This document shows, piece by piece, positions 43,839 through 52,947 of a stretch of 64,000 nt of DNA. The stretch spans positions 2,728,001 to 2,792,000 of the forward strand of contig OZ252103.1 of NCBI GenBank assembly GCA_965248395.1. The letters are read 5' to 3'. The stretch comes from JAAXHH01 sp965248395 (GTDB lineage Bacteria > JAAXHH01). The position numbers and the translations under genes are program-made. How positions within the stretch are numbered: position 1 is the stretch's first letter; each line of letters starts with the position of its first letter. The notes beneath the pieces were generated by a model. It searched no databases and had not been told where the DNA came from. It saw only the letters and a program-made list of their open reading frames with translations.

Positions 43839-45449
43839 CTATTGTATGGCCAGCTGGTCTTCCGAACCGCCTGGACCGTCTGGACCGCCTGGTTCGCCGG
43901 CAATGGATTCCCTGCGCAGGTGGGGAAAGAGGAGGACGTCCTTGATGTTCGCGGAGTCCGTGATCAGCATGGTCAACCGGTCTATTCCAATACCGCAGCC
44001 CCCGGTGGGAGGCATGCCGTATTCCATCGCCCGCAGAAAGTCTTCGTCCATCGCATGGGCTTCCCCGTCTCCCATCCGCTGCATTTCCACCTGCTGTTCA
44101 AACCTGCGACGCTGGTCCACCGGGTCGTTCAACTCGGAGAAGGCATTGACGAATTCACTTCCGCAGATGAAAAGTTCAAATCGTTCCGTGAGTTCCGGAT
44201 TGTCCCGGTGCCGCTTGGCCAGGGGCGATATCTCCACGGGATAGTCCGTGATGAAAGTGGGATTTACGAGGCGGTCCTGCACGAAGCATTCGAAGAGTTC
44301 GTCTATGATCTTACCCCTGCCCAACGCGACGTTTACATCGAGGTCCCGGTCCCGGCATACCGCCGCGAGTTCGCCGGCGGTCATGTCGGTGACGTCGATA
44401 TCCGCGTACTCGCGGATGGCCTCGAGCATGGAAAGCCGCGGCCAGGGCGGTGTCATGTCAATGGGCTGACCCTGGTACGTGAGGTTCAACGTGCCGCTAA
44501 CCTCTTGGAATACACTGACAAAGAGGTTTTCGACGAGGTCCATGATATACTGGTAATCGACGTACGCGATGTAGAACTCCAGCATGGTGAATTCGGGATT
44601 GTGCGTACGGTCGATTCCTTCGTTGCGGAAGTCATGTCCTATTTCGTATACGCGTTCCATGCCTCCGACGATCAACCGCTTGAGATAGAGTTCATCGGCG
44701 ATGCGCATGAAAAGCGGCATGTCGAGGGCCTGGTGGTGGGTCTTGAAGGGCCGCGCAAGCGCGCCCCCGTACAGGGGCTGCAGGATCGGTGTCTCGACTT
44801 CGACAAAACCTTCTCCGTCCATGAACCGCTGAATGGACCGGATGAGCCGGGATCGTTTAAGGAAAACCTCCTTGACCCCAGGGTTGATGATCAGGTCCAC
44901 GTAGCGCTGCCGGTACCGCATTTCGATATCCCGCAGGCCATGCCATTTTTCGGGAAGGGCGCGGAGAGACTTGGACAGCAGCTTCAGTTCATCCGCCACG
45001 ACGGTGATTTCACCGGTGCGGGTCTTGAATACGGTGCCATGGACACCCAGGAAGTCCCCTACCTCGATCAACTCGTCATAGATCTCGTATTCCCCGGATC
45101 CAACCCGGTCAAGACGGACGTAGATCTGGATTCGGCCGGTACGATCAAGCAGGTGGGCGAAGCCGGACTTGCCATGGCCCCGCTTGGATATGATCCGGCC
45201 CGCCACCGTGACCAGCGTACCCGCTTCGATCAGGTCTTCGGAATTTTCGAGTATGGACTGCGCGGGATGGGAAACGTCGAAGCGGACGGGGTACGGATCG
45301 ATGCCCCGCGCGCGGATTTCTTCGAGCTTGTTATGCCGTTGCCGGTTGATATCGTTCGGGCTGTTCAACCGTTGGCTCCGAAGGTCTGCATGGTCGGTGA
45401 TGGATCCGTGTAGGTGCGGCGCGTGGACTCGGCGAAGTGCCGTCGGCAT
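43839..45449 (-). CDS. lysS: Lysyl-tRNA synthetase (class II)
   Basis: A 536-residue LysRS. The OB-fold anticodon domain (LVTVAGRIISKRGHGKSGFA, IQIYVRLDRVG) is followed by the class II catalytic core: motif 2 FRNEGIDRTHNPEFTMLEFY near 290 and motif 3 GGCGIGIDRLTMLI near 500. The N-terminal 35 residues (LHGSITDHADLRSQRLNS) exceed the usual length, but the ATG at 45449 fits the promoter just upstream. The C-terminus has an extra Gly-Pro-rich repeat (GGPDGPGGSED). It charges tRNA-Lys. prfB lies upstream, a common pairing. Confidence 0.95.
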   Translation of the reverse strand: MPTALRRVHAPHLHGSITDHADLRSQRLNSPNDINRQRHNKLEEIRARGIDPYPVRFDVSHPAQSILENSEDLIEAGTLVTVAGRIISKRGHGKSGFAHLLDRTGRIQIYVRLDRVGSGEYEIYDELIEVGDFLGVHGTVFKTRTGEITVVADELKLLSKSLRALPEKWHGLRDIEMRYRQRYVDLIINPGVKEVFLKRSRLIRSIQRFMDGEGFVEVETPILQPLYGGALARPFKTHHQALDMPLFMRIADELYLKRLIVGGMERVYEIGHDFRNEGIDRTHNPEFTMLEFYIAYVDYQYIMDLVENLFVSVFQEVSGTLNLTYQGQPIDMTPPWPRLSMLEAIREYADIDVTDMTAGELAAVCRDRDLDVNVALGRGKIIDELFECFVQDRLVNPTFITDYPVEISPLAKRHRDNPELTERFELFICGSEFVNAFSELNDPVDQRRRFEQQVEMQRMGDGEAHAMDEDFLRAMEYGMPPTGGCGIGIDRLTMLITDSANIKDVLLFPHLRRESIAGEPGGPDGPGGSEDQLAIQ

Positions 45450-45469
45450 ACCAGTTTGACGGGTACCGG

Positions 45470-45498
45470 AATATAGGTGGACCGGGCCTTCGTGTCAA
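45470..45498 (-). promoter_or_regulatory. Strong promoter for the lysS-lol-mcs-clpC run
   Basis: On the minus strand TTGACA (45498-45493), 17 bases and TATATT (45475-45470) give a near-consensus sigma70 promoter. The predicted transcript starts about 15 bases before the lysS ATG, so the leader is very short. Confidence 0.7.
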
Positions 45499-45550
45499 CT
45501 AAAAAGGTCTGCTGGACGGGGGTTCAGGGAGTGAAACGGACGGGTAGAAA

Positions 45551-46667
45551 TCATGTACTTTCCACGGAATCTCCGTGACGAAGGTAGTCCTCTATGAACC
45601 TGTCGATTCCGCCGTTCATCACGGACTGGATATTACCGATTTCCGTACCCGTGCGATGGTCCTTTACCATGGAGTAGGGATGGAACACGTAGGATCGGAT
45701 CTGGCTGCCCCAGGCGATCTCTTTCTTGTCGCCCTCGAGGCGTTCTCTTTTTTCCCGGAGCGCCTCCTGCCGCTGCTGGTACAGGCGGGCCATCAGCACC
45801 TTCATGGCGCTTTCCCGGTTGCGGTGCTGGGAACGCTCCGACTGGCATTGAACGACAATGCCGGAGGGTTTGTGCGTGACACGCACGGCCGACGAGGTCT
45901 TGTTCACGTGCTGGCCGCCGGCGCCGCTCGCCCGGTAGACGTCGATCTCCACGTCCGCCTCGTTGAGATCGATGTCGCCCGGATCGTCGATTTCAGGCAA
46001 CACCGAAACCGAGGCGAAGGAGGTGTGGCGCCGGTGATTCGAATCGAAGGGAGAGATGCGAACGAGACGGTGGACACCGGCCTCCGCCTTGAGGTAACCG
46101 TAGGCGTATTCTCCCGATACTTCGATAGATACGCTCTTGATACCGGCTTCGTCCCCCGGTTGCAGGTCCAGGGTGTCGAAGGCGTATCCTCGGGATTCCA
46201 TCCACCTGAGATACATGCGCATGAGCATCTCGGCCCAGTCCTGGGACTCCGTGCCGCCCGCCCCGGGATGAATGGAGACAATGGCGTTCTTCGTATCGTC
46301 GGGCGCCGACAGCATGCTCTGCAGCGTCGCCGCTTCCAGGAGTCTCCGCAGCGACTGCAGTCCGATTTCTATCTCGTCGAACGCGTCCTGGTCGTCCTCC
46401 TCGGCGGCCAATTCAAACAGCGTTTCAAGGTCTTCGGCCTGATGGTCCATTTCGTTCCACTGATCTATGATCTTCTTGTGGCCGCTGATCTGCCTGCTGA
46501 TGGCCTGGGCCTTTGCCTGGTTGTTCCAGAAATCCGGTTCACCCGTCACGCCTTCGAGGCGGGCCGTCACCTCCGTCCGCTTTTCTATGTCAAAGGCCCC
46601 TCCAGAGATAGGCCAGTTGATCCCGACAATCTTCCAGCGCATTCTTTATTTCGGATGGTTCCATCAT
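45551..46667 (-). CDS. prfB: Peptide chain release factor 2, with programmed +1 frameshift
   Basis: The gene begins at ATG ATG (46667-46662). The zero frame reads 25 codons ending AYLWRGL and then UGA at 46592-46590. The context AGGGGC CTT TGA C is the standard RF2 autoregulatory slip site: an internal Shine-Dalgarno-like AGGGG, CTT, UGA, C. After a +1 shift the frame continues DIEKRTEVTARLEG to the stop at 45551, giving about 371 residues. RF2 motifs are present: SPF (RISPFDSN) for stop-codon recognition and GGQ (GAGGQHVNKTSSAVR) for peptide release. Frame-only calling would start at 46642 and give a wrong N-terminus. Confidence 0.95.
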
Positions 46668-46804
46668 TTCTATCTGTACTCCTTTTTCTATTCCTCGAAC
46701 ACATCCCTTGGCTTACAGCGGTACTTTCAAAATCCCGTTGCCCTGGTCGCCCGGGCTTACGGGTAGAACCCGGTATTACATATACATCCAAACCAGTTTA
46801 TCAC

Positions 46805-47848
46805 TCAGAATCGCCTGAAAGCCTCTTCCACCAGTTCCAGGTCGCGGATGGAATCGGCCCCTGACGAACGGACCGGCGCGCCGGTTCCGACGCATTCAAC
46901 GAAATGGGCGTCCGCCCGACGGAACGCCCAGCCCCAAACTGCCTGAGGCTGGTCGTGCCGCTGTATGGAACCCGCCTTGTAGACGGAAACCCTGGCCGGC
47001 ACGTTTCTCAGCAGCGGCGGCGGGGAATGAATCTCCACCCATCCGTCCTCGAAGTACACCTTTAAGGCCTCATCCCAGAAATTCGCCGTCATCCGTCCCA
47101 GGTCCAGGACCGCGTCATAGCCGTCCATGGCAAGTACCATCAACTTTGTAGGACCGTCCAGGGCGGCGAATCTCAATGCCTGGACTTTACCCAGCAGGTA
47201 GCGAACCAGGTTGATATTGTGGCAGTACACGTTATTGAACCCGTAAAAAGCCCGGATTCGCTCCTCCACCATCCCCGCCGGCGGCCGGGGTTCGATTTCC
47301 GGATAGGGCTCGTCCGTCGTTTCCGGTGGACCGGCGTTGCAGACCCAGTCACCACCGAAACAGTGGCCCCTGGCGTGGGTGATCGTCCCCAGTTCACCGG
47401 TCGACCGAAGTTCGGCTATGATCGACCGGGCGAGTTCAACGCCGGTATCGTAGCGTTTCATGTACCCGATCATCAGTTGACGTTCGTTGCGCTCGGCAGC
47501 CTCGACCATGCGGAGCGCGTCGGGCAGGTTGGTCGCCATGGGTTTCTCGAGGTAGACGTGCTTGCCCGCATTCAACGCATCCATGGCAATGGGCGCATGG
47601 GCATCGTCCGAAGTGATCTGTACGATGGCATCTATCGACGGGTCGGCGCAGAGATCCTCGTGAGAACCGCAGATTGTCGGCACGCCGTAACGATCCGCCA
47701 CCCGGCGCGCCAGTTCAGGTCTGCGGTCGGCCAGGGCCACCACCTCGCACCCGGCCATGTCCGTGAGATTTACCAGGTGGGCCAGTTGACCCATGAACCC
47801 CGCGCCGACGAAGCCTATCCTGACCCGTCCTTTATTCGAAGATTCTAC
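46805..47848 (-). CDS. Gfo/Idh/MocA-family oxidoreductase, apparent GTA start
   Basis: A Rossmann-fold dehydrogenase. The nucleotide-binding motif VRIGFVGAGFMGQLAHLVNL lies partly before the first ATG (47794), which would remove the essential GxGxxG. In frame upstream there is no ATG, GTG or TTG back to the radC stop. The only well-placed site is GTA at 47848, five bases after GGGAGG, giving MESSNKGRVRIGFVGAGFMG if read as Met. Later motifs: LEKPMATNLPDALRMVEAAE (catalytic-lysine region EKP) and a C-terminal HFVECVGTGAPVRSSGADSI. Either a rare start codon or a sequence error is involved. Substrate: a sugar or inositol-like polyol (family inference). Confidence 0.8.
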   Translation of the reverse strand, partial: VESSNKGRVRIGFVGAGFMGQLAHLVNLTDMAGCEVVALADRRPELARRVADRYGVPTICGSHEDLCADPSIDAIVQITSDDAHAPIAMDALNAGKHVYLEKPMATNLPDALRMVEAAERNERQLMIGYMKRYDTGVELARSIIAELRSTGELGTITHARGHCFGGDWVCNAGPPETTDEPYPEIEPRPPAGMVEERIRAFYGFNNVYCHNINLVRYLLGKVQALRFAALDGPTKLMVLAMDGYDAVLDLGRMTANFWDEALKVYFEDGWVEIHSPPPLLRNVPARVSVYKAGSIQRHDQPQAVWGWAFRRADAHFVECVGTGAPVRSSGADSIRDLELVEEAFRRF

Positions 47849-47885
47849 GGTATCCTCCCGTTGCCGGTCCGAGCCTGTTCCGCCG

Positions 47886-48584
47886 CTATATTAAACCCTT
47901 GCCGGCCAGACTGGTAAAGGACTTTCGGCCGATAATGATATGATCCAGCACCTTGATGTCGATCATCTGGCCCGCGTCGACAAGTTGCGCCGTGATCTTG
48001 AGGTCGTCCTGACTGGGGGTGGGATCGCCGCTGGGGTGGTTGTGTACGAAGATCACGGAAGCGGCCGAATCGAGAATGGCGGGTTTGAACACTTCGCGGG
48101 GATGCACGATGCTCGCTGTAAGAGAACCCACCGAAACGGTCACACCCCGAATCAGGCAGTTCCGCGCGTCAAGCATCAGGACCATGAAGATTTCCTTGCG
48201 CAGGTCCCGGAGTCTGGGCATGAAATATCGCGCCACGTCGGTGCTCGACACGAAGGACTTCTGATCCATGTCCTGCGCTTCCAGCCGGCGGCCGATTTCG
48301 ATGGCCGAAGCGATCTGGGCGGCCTTGACGGGGCCCACGCCCGACACTTGGCAAAGCTCGTTCATTTCCCGGGTGGCGAGGTGACGCAAACCCCCGAAAC
48401 GCTGCAGCAGGTCCCGGGAGATTTCGATCACGTCCTTCCCGCCGGATCCGTTCCCCGTTCGCAGCAGCAACGCAATGAGTTCCGTGTCGGACAGGGTATG
48501 GATTCCGTACTTGAGCAGCCGCGCCCTGGGCTTTTCCTCCTCGGGCCAGTCCTTGATATGGGTAATTCCCTGTAAATCGGTCAT
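47886..48584 (-). CDS. radC: RadC-family JAB-domain protein
   Basis: The ATG at 48584 gives 232 residues and has AGGGAAC before it; an ATG at 48599 is an alternative. An N-terminal helix-hairpin-helix-like region (RFGGLRHLATREMNELCQVS, GVGPVKAAQI) is followed by the JAB/MPN metal motif VIFVHNHPSGDPTPSQDDL near residue 170. RadC proteins are common but their function is unsettled; the name reflects an old DNA-repair link. The gene is between an SPFH gene and the Gfo/Idh gene. Confidence 0.9.
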   Translation of the reverse strand: MTDLQGITHIKDWPEEEKPRARLLKYGIHTLSDTELIALLLRTGNGSGGKDVIEISRDLLQRFGGLRHLATREMNELCQVSGVGPVKAAQIASAIEIGRRLEAQDMDQKSFVSSTDVARYFMPRLRDLRKEIFMVLMLDARNCLIRGVTVSVGSLTASIVHPREVFKPAILDSAASVIFVHNHPSGDPTPSQDDLKITAQLVDAGQMIDIKVLDHIIIGRKSFTSLAGKGLI

Positions 48585-48664
48585 CGTAAGTTCCCTCATT
48601 CCTGGTCGGCGAACCTTTGAACGTTGACCGATTTAGTCGAAATCCGACTTCGATATCTCGAACC

Positions 48665-49504
48665 CTAACCGTCCTCCCCGGCGTTGTTTTCCGGCGCGTC
48701 CAGGGTGGGATCGGGAGCGACCTCCGCACCGGACTGCAGATGTTCCACAAAGGGCCTGAACAGATCGATCGGGACGGGAAACAGCGTGGTGGAATTGTTT
48801 TCGGCGGCTACGATCGAAAGAGTCTGGAGGTATCTCAGCTGGATGGCGACGGGATGCTTACCCATGACATGAGCCGCCTCGGACAGTTTCTTCGCGGCCT
48901 GCTGCTCGCCCAGGGCATTGATGACCTTGGCCCGTCGTTCGCGTTCGGCCTCGGCCTGCTTGGCCATGGCCCGCTGCATCTCGAGAGGCAGATCGACGTT
49001 CTTAATGACCACCATGGACACCTTGATGCCCCAGGGCTCGGTTTGCTGGTCCAGAAGGACCTGCAGGTCTTCGTTGATCTTATCCCTGTTGATCAACAGG
49101 TCGTCCAGTTCCACCTGGCCGAGTATGCTCCGCAGCGAAGTCTGGGCCAGTTGATGGGTCGCCAGCAGGAAATCCTCCACCTCGGTGATAGCTTTCTCAG
49201 GATCCAGGACGCGAAAGTAAATCACCGCGTTCACCTTGATGGACACATTATCCCGCGTGATCACATCCTGGGCCGGCACGTCCTTGGTGACGGTACGCAG
49301 GCTGACCTTTTCCATTTTGTCGATTCCGGGAATCAGGATCACGATACCCGGTCCGTTTTTACCGATCAGGGCTTTGGAAAGGCGGCCCAGCCGGAAGATC
49401 ACGCCCCGTTCGTACTCGCGGAGAATCTTGACCGCGTTCGCTAAGAGGATGATGACGAACAGGACGAGCACGATCGTCGATAGTGAAAATCCGTCAAACC
49501 ACAT
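48665..49504 (-). CDS. Stomatin-like SPFH protein (slipin)
   Basis: A 279-residue protein: one N-terminal membrane helix (STIVLVLFVIILLANAVKIL), then the prohibitin/stomatin domain (EYERGVIFRLGRLSKALIGK, PGIVILIPGIDKMEKVSLRT, VPAQDVITRDNVSIKVNAVI) and a coiled-coil C-terminus (AMAKQAEAERERRAKVINAL). Its start overlaps the NfeD stop by 11 bases, the classical stomatin-NfeD operon, in which NfeD acts on or with the stomatin. It differs from the SPFH protein at 8103 in both sequence and partners. Confidence 0.93.
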   Translation of the reverse strand: MWFDGFSLSTIVLVLFVIILLANAVKILREYERGVIFRLGRLSKALIGKNGPGIVILIPGIDKMEKVSLRTVTKDVPAQDVITRDNVSIKVNAVIYFRVLDPEKAITEVEDFLLATHQLAQTSLRSILGQVELDDLLINRDKINEDLQVLLDQQTEPWGIKVSMVVIKNVDLPLEMQRAMAKQAEAERERRAKVINALGEQQAAKKLSEAAHVMGKHPVAIQLRYLQTLSIVAAENNSTTLFPVPIDLFRPFVEHLQSGAEVAPDPTLDAPENNAGEDG

Positions 49505-50831
49505 GGGAGTCCTCCCCTTGTTTCGGTTCGTCCGCGCCTGAATCCAGGCTTTCTACCAGTAATCGCAGACCGTTGACCCTTACGACCCTCACGGGCGTAT
49601 CGGGTTCGATGGGCGTGTCGCTGGTCGCGGACCAGTACTCGCCGTGGACAAACACGCTGCCGCTTCGGGAATCGATCGCCGTGCGCGCTCGGCCCGTCTC
49701 GTCTATCAATCCCTGATCGCCTGTAGTTGCGCGGCGTTTCTGGGCTTTCAGCGCGTGGCCCACGGCGAACAGCACGAACACCCCGGTTGCGGCCACGGCA
49801 GGTATGATTACATACAGGGATATGCGTAGGAAGGGATAGGGCGAGTCGATGAGCATCATAGAACCGATGGTAAAGGAGACTGCGCCCCCTACGGCCATAA
49901 GCCCGTGGCTGGCCACCAGAAGTTCCGTCACGAAAAGGCCGAGGCCGAGCAGGATGAGCAGGAGCCCGGCATAGTTGATGGGCAGCGTCTGCAGGGCGAA
50001 CAGTCCGATGATGACGCACATGCCGCCCACGACACCGGGGAAAATTGCGCCGGGATTGATGAACTCGTAGATGAGACCGTAGAACCCGAGCATCATCAGG
50101 AGATAGGCGATGTTGGGATTGGAAAGGACATGGAGAACCCGGTGATTCCAGTTCATTTCCTTTAATACTACCTCGGCGTCCTTCGTGCGCAATACCCGGC
50201 TGCCTTCGCGGACTTCAACGATGGTACCGTCAATTTGAATGAGCAGGGAATCCAGCGTCGCTGCATTCAGGTCCACGACGTTCTGCTCCACTGCTTCCCG
50301 GTCGGTCAAGGCCACGCTCTTCCGCACGGCCTGCTCCGCCCAGTCCGCGTTTCTGCCGTGCTTGTCGGCGATGGAACGGATGTAGCTCACGGAGAAGTTC
50401 TCGATCTTTTCGTTCATGGTGGAGTCGGCCACCGCGCCGCCGATGCCGACCGGATGGGCCGCACCGATGCTCGTGCCCGGCGCCATGGCGGCGACGTGAG
50501 CGCTCATGGTGATGAACACGCCCGCCGACCCCGCTCCCGCGCCGCTGGGCGCCACGTAGACCACGACGGGCACGTTGGACGCGAGCATGTCCTTAATGAT
50601 CATCTGGGTGGATTCAAGGAGGCCACCGGGCGTGTCCAGCATGATGACCAGGCATTCCGAACTGTCGTTTTCGGCGCGCTCGATCGCGGCGGATACGTGC
50701 TGGACGCTGACCGGTCCGATCGCCCCGGTCAACTTGATCACGTCGACCCGGTTAGGGGCGGCGTCCACCGCCTGTGACAACGCGAGAGCGAACACCAGCA
50801 GGATGCAATGGAGAATACGTGAAGGAGTCAT
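49494..50831 (-). CDS. nfeD: NfeD membrane-bound serine protease
   Basis: A 445-residue protein with a signal peptide (ILHCILLVFALALSQAVDAA), then a ClpP-like protease domain: MLDTPGGLLESTQMIIKDML, PSGAGAGSAGVFITMSAHVA with the nucleophilic Ser, and a helix with the paired Lys (ADKHGRNADWAEQAVRKSVA). Four to five membrane helices and an OB-fold NfeD domain at the C-terminus (RARTAIDSRSGSVFVHGEYW, VRVVRVNGLRLLVES) follow. It cleaves or regulates the neighbouring stomatin-like protein, with which it overlaps by 11 bases. Confidence 0.93.
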   Translation of the reverse strand: MTPSRILHCILLVFALALSQAVDAAPNRVDVIKLTGAIGPVSVQHVSAAIERAENDSSECLVIMLDTPGGLLESTQMIIKDMLASNVPVVVYVAPSGAGAGSAGVFITMSAHVAAMAPGTSIGAAHPVGIGGAVADSTMNEKIENFSVSYIRSIADKHGRNADWAEQAVRKSVALTDREAVEQNVVDLNAATLDSLLIQIDGTIVEVREGSRVLRTKDAEVVLKEMNWNHRVLHVLSNPNIAYLLMMLGFYGLIYEFINPGAIFPGVVGGMCVIIGLFALQTLPINYAGLLLILLGLGLFVTELLVASHGLMAVGGAVSFTIGSMMLIDSPYPFLRISLYVIIPAVAATGVFVLFAVGHALKAQKRRATTGDQGLIDETGRARTAIDSRSGSVFVHGEYWSATSDTPIEPDTPVRVVRVNGLRLLVESLDSGADEPKQGEDSHVV

Positions 50832-50860
50832 CTAGTAGTTTTCCAGGTGATAGCGGCGGA

Positions 50861-52897
50861 TCAAGGCCGATGATTTGGATTAAGCAGGTGTACGATCTGC
50901 ACGGCCTGGAACAACGCCGCAGGTTCAATCTGGGGCCGGAGGGACCTGCGCCTGGGGAACAGCGTGGTTTCTCCCAGCATGGGCGGCGCCACCACGACTT
51001 CGACGAGGCCCGGGTTGATTCGTATGTTTCGCTTGGGACACTTGGGCCAGATGGAATGAATGCCTCTGAAGGCCATGGGAATGAGGACGACGTCGGGCGG
51101 TATCTTGCTGAACAGGCCGTGTTGCAGTGGTATGGACTGGATGTCGAAGGCCGCCGTGGTCCCCGCGGCGTAGATGATGCCGGGCCGTTTTTCCAACAGA
51201 CTGGCGAAACGATGGGTCGCGTTGTTGGTATCTCCGGTGCGGGGCAGCACCACGTAGCCGTCGACTTCCTCGAGCAGGCGGTCGAATTCAGCGGCGTTCA
51301 CGCCGAACATCGTCGTGCTCCACGAGCCCAGGCGTAGCGTTACGTATTCCGTCAGGCCCGACCGGGACAGGATGGTGCAGGGGCGCGAATCGTCCCAGCC
51401 CAAGGCGTCCAGCAGGACGCGGGACTGGAGCACGTTGTACATGACGGGATGGTCGAAAACGCTCTGGTGGGTGGGAAAAAACAGGACCTTGTAACGTCCT
51501 TCATGCAGCTTGAGTTCGCGGACCAGTTCCCTGACCATCGGATCGACGTGCACCTTGACGGTAATGCCGAAGATTTTCAGCGTCCTGTCGGACCAGGTCA
51601 GGCTGTTATGCCAGGCTGCTTCGAGCATCTCATTTTCGCCCAGGCCCTCCTCCTCGATTACGCGTTTGTTGCGTACATAGCGCCAGGAAGTCCCGATCCA
51701 CCGTGTCAGCCTGACCGCTCGCTGTACCGGGGAGTACCGGGCGTTGCGCCCTACATGGGGATATTCAAGGAAGTGACCGCTGGCGGTGCGGTCGAGCAGG
51801 GGCGGTACCGCAATGGGTTGCAGCATCGATGCCAACTCCTCGGGCACGCTCACTTCATCCGCCCCTTCCTTGATGTGCTGGCTGATCCTGTGGATGACCA
51901 GGTTGCACTTTTCGATCAGTGCCCTGGTCAGGTCGATCATGTCCCGCGTCAACCCCGTATAATGATGGCCGTACCAGTACCCGGTCGGCTTGAGTTGCGC
52001 AGGATTCTCCTGGTGCGCCTGGAAAAACTCCACCATCATACCCTGGCCGAGCAGGATGTCCTCCTGTATCCCGTCAATCTTGTGCTGAATATACCTGTGC
52101 TGAACGTACCGTCGGCAGAACTCGGCGAGCAACTCGGCGTCGCTGATGACTTTCCATACCGCGCAGCCGAAGTAGGCGAAATTGGTATACGTGTTGTATC
52201 GAACGGCGAGCAGCTCACCGGCGGCCAGGTAATCGAGCGTTTTTTGCGCGGTGTAGTGGAATATGTCCCTCAGCGTGGATTCCGTGTCTTTCCCGTCGAG
52301 CGTACATTCGTAGGTCGTCTGCCACAGGGGGTCGTCCTCCGACACGATGGCCTTGAGTTTTTCCGCCACGGGCTGGGCGTGGGACAGGGGAACGCGGGAA
52401 AGACGGGCGCCTGCCAGGGCGGCCTCGCCGTCGTCGGGTGTAAACACGTTGCTCGCCCGCAGTACTTCCACGTATACCGTCTGGTACAGTTCCAGGAACT
52501 GGCTGGCCGCACCCTGCTCTTTTTGAAGGAATAGCTCCCTGACGCGGGCGTAAAGCTGTACCGCCTGGTAGTAATCGGGAGCGACCCTCCGGAACTGGTC
52601 GTAAGCCTCCCCCATCCTCTGATCGCGAAGCCGGGGCACCCCTTCGTAGATCGCGCCGATCAACCGGGCACGGTAGCCCAGGCCCTCCAGTCCGATGGGG
52701 CCTTCCGGCGTACGTCCGGGCGGCCACTTCAGCAGGTCCGGATCGACGCCTTCGAAGTAACCCTCGCTGTTCGCAAGGTCCAGTACGCCCTGCGCAGCCT
52801 GGTCGTATACCGTGAGCAGGATATCCACGTTCCTGATCAACGCCTGGTGGTCGAACCAGATCGCATCAGAATCGATCTTGCCGGGAGGTGCGTTCAT
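50861..52897 (-). CDS. Large two-domain protein with PlsC-like acyltransferase C-terminus
   Basis: A 678-residue protein. The C-terminal part has the glycerolipid acyltransferase pattern: HX4D as H477-QSVF-D482 (VLFFPTHQSVFDHPVMYNVL), a TMFGVNAAEFDRLLEEVDGY block, GIIYAAGTTAAFD and VVLIPMAFRG. The N-terminal about 420 residues are helical, without membrane helices or a domain I recognise. The arrangement resembles bacterial GPAT (PlsB) in size but not in N-terminal sequence. It may make a lysophospholipid or a wax/storage lipid (inference). It lies 29 bases upstream of nfeD on the same strand and may be cotranscribed. Confidence 0.7.
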   Translation of the reverse strand: MNAPPGKIDSDAIWFDHQALIRNVDILLTVYDQAAQGVLDLANSEGYFEGVDPDLLKWPPGRTPEGPIGLEGLGYRARLIGAIYEGVPRLRDQRMGEAYDQFRRVAPDYYQAVQLYARVRELFLQKEQGAASQFLELYQTVYVEVLRASNVFTPDDGEAALAGARLSRVPLSHAQPVAEKLKAIVSEDDPLWQTTYECTLDGKDTESTLRDIFHYTAQKTLDYLAAGELLAVRYNTYTNFAYFGCAVWKVISDAELLAEFCRRYVQHRYIQHKIDGIQEDILLGQGMMVEFFQAHQENPAQLKPTGYWYGHHYTGLTRDMIDLTRALIEKCNLVIHRISQHIKEGADEVSVPEELASMLQPIAVPPLLDRTASGHFLEYPHVGRNARYSPVQRAVRLTRWIGTSWRYVRNKRVIEEEGLGENEMLEAAWHNSLTWSDRTLKIFGITVKVHVDPMVRELVRELKLHEGRYKVLFFPTHQSVFDHPVMYNVLQSRVLLDALGWDDSRPCTILSRSGLTEYVTLRLGSWSTTMFGVNAAEFDRLLEEVDGYVVLPRTGDTNNATHRFASLLEKRPGIIYAAGTTAAFDIQSIPLQHGLFSKIPPDVVLIPMAFRGIHSIWPKCPKRNIRINPGLVEVVVAPPMLGETTLFPRRRSLRPQIEPAALFQAVQIVHLLNPNHRP

Positions 52898-52947
52898 ATC
52901 CAGGCCCCGTCCGCATTAAATAACGCAGTTCCGCCAGGATCAAATCG

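Noticed and set aside
43842..45413. Long open frame of about 520 codons on the plus strand
   Set aside because: It mirrors lysS on the opposite strand. High G+C and codon bias create antisense frames; the lysS product has all class II motifs.
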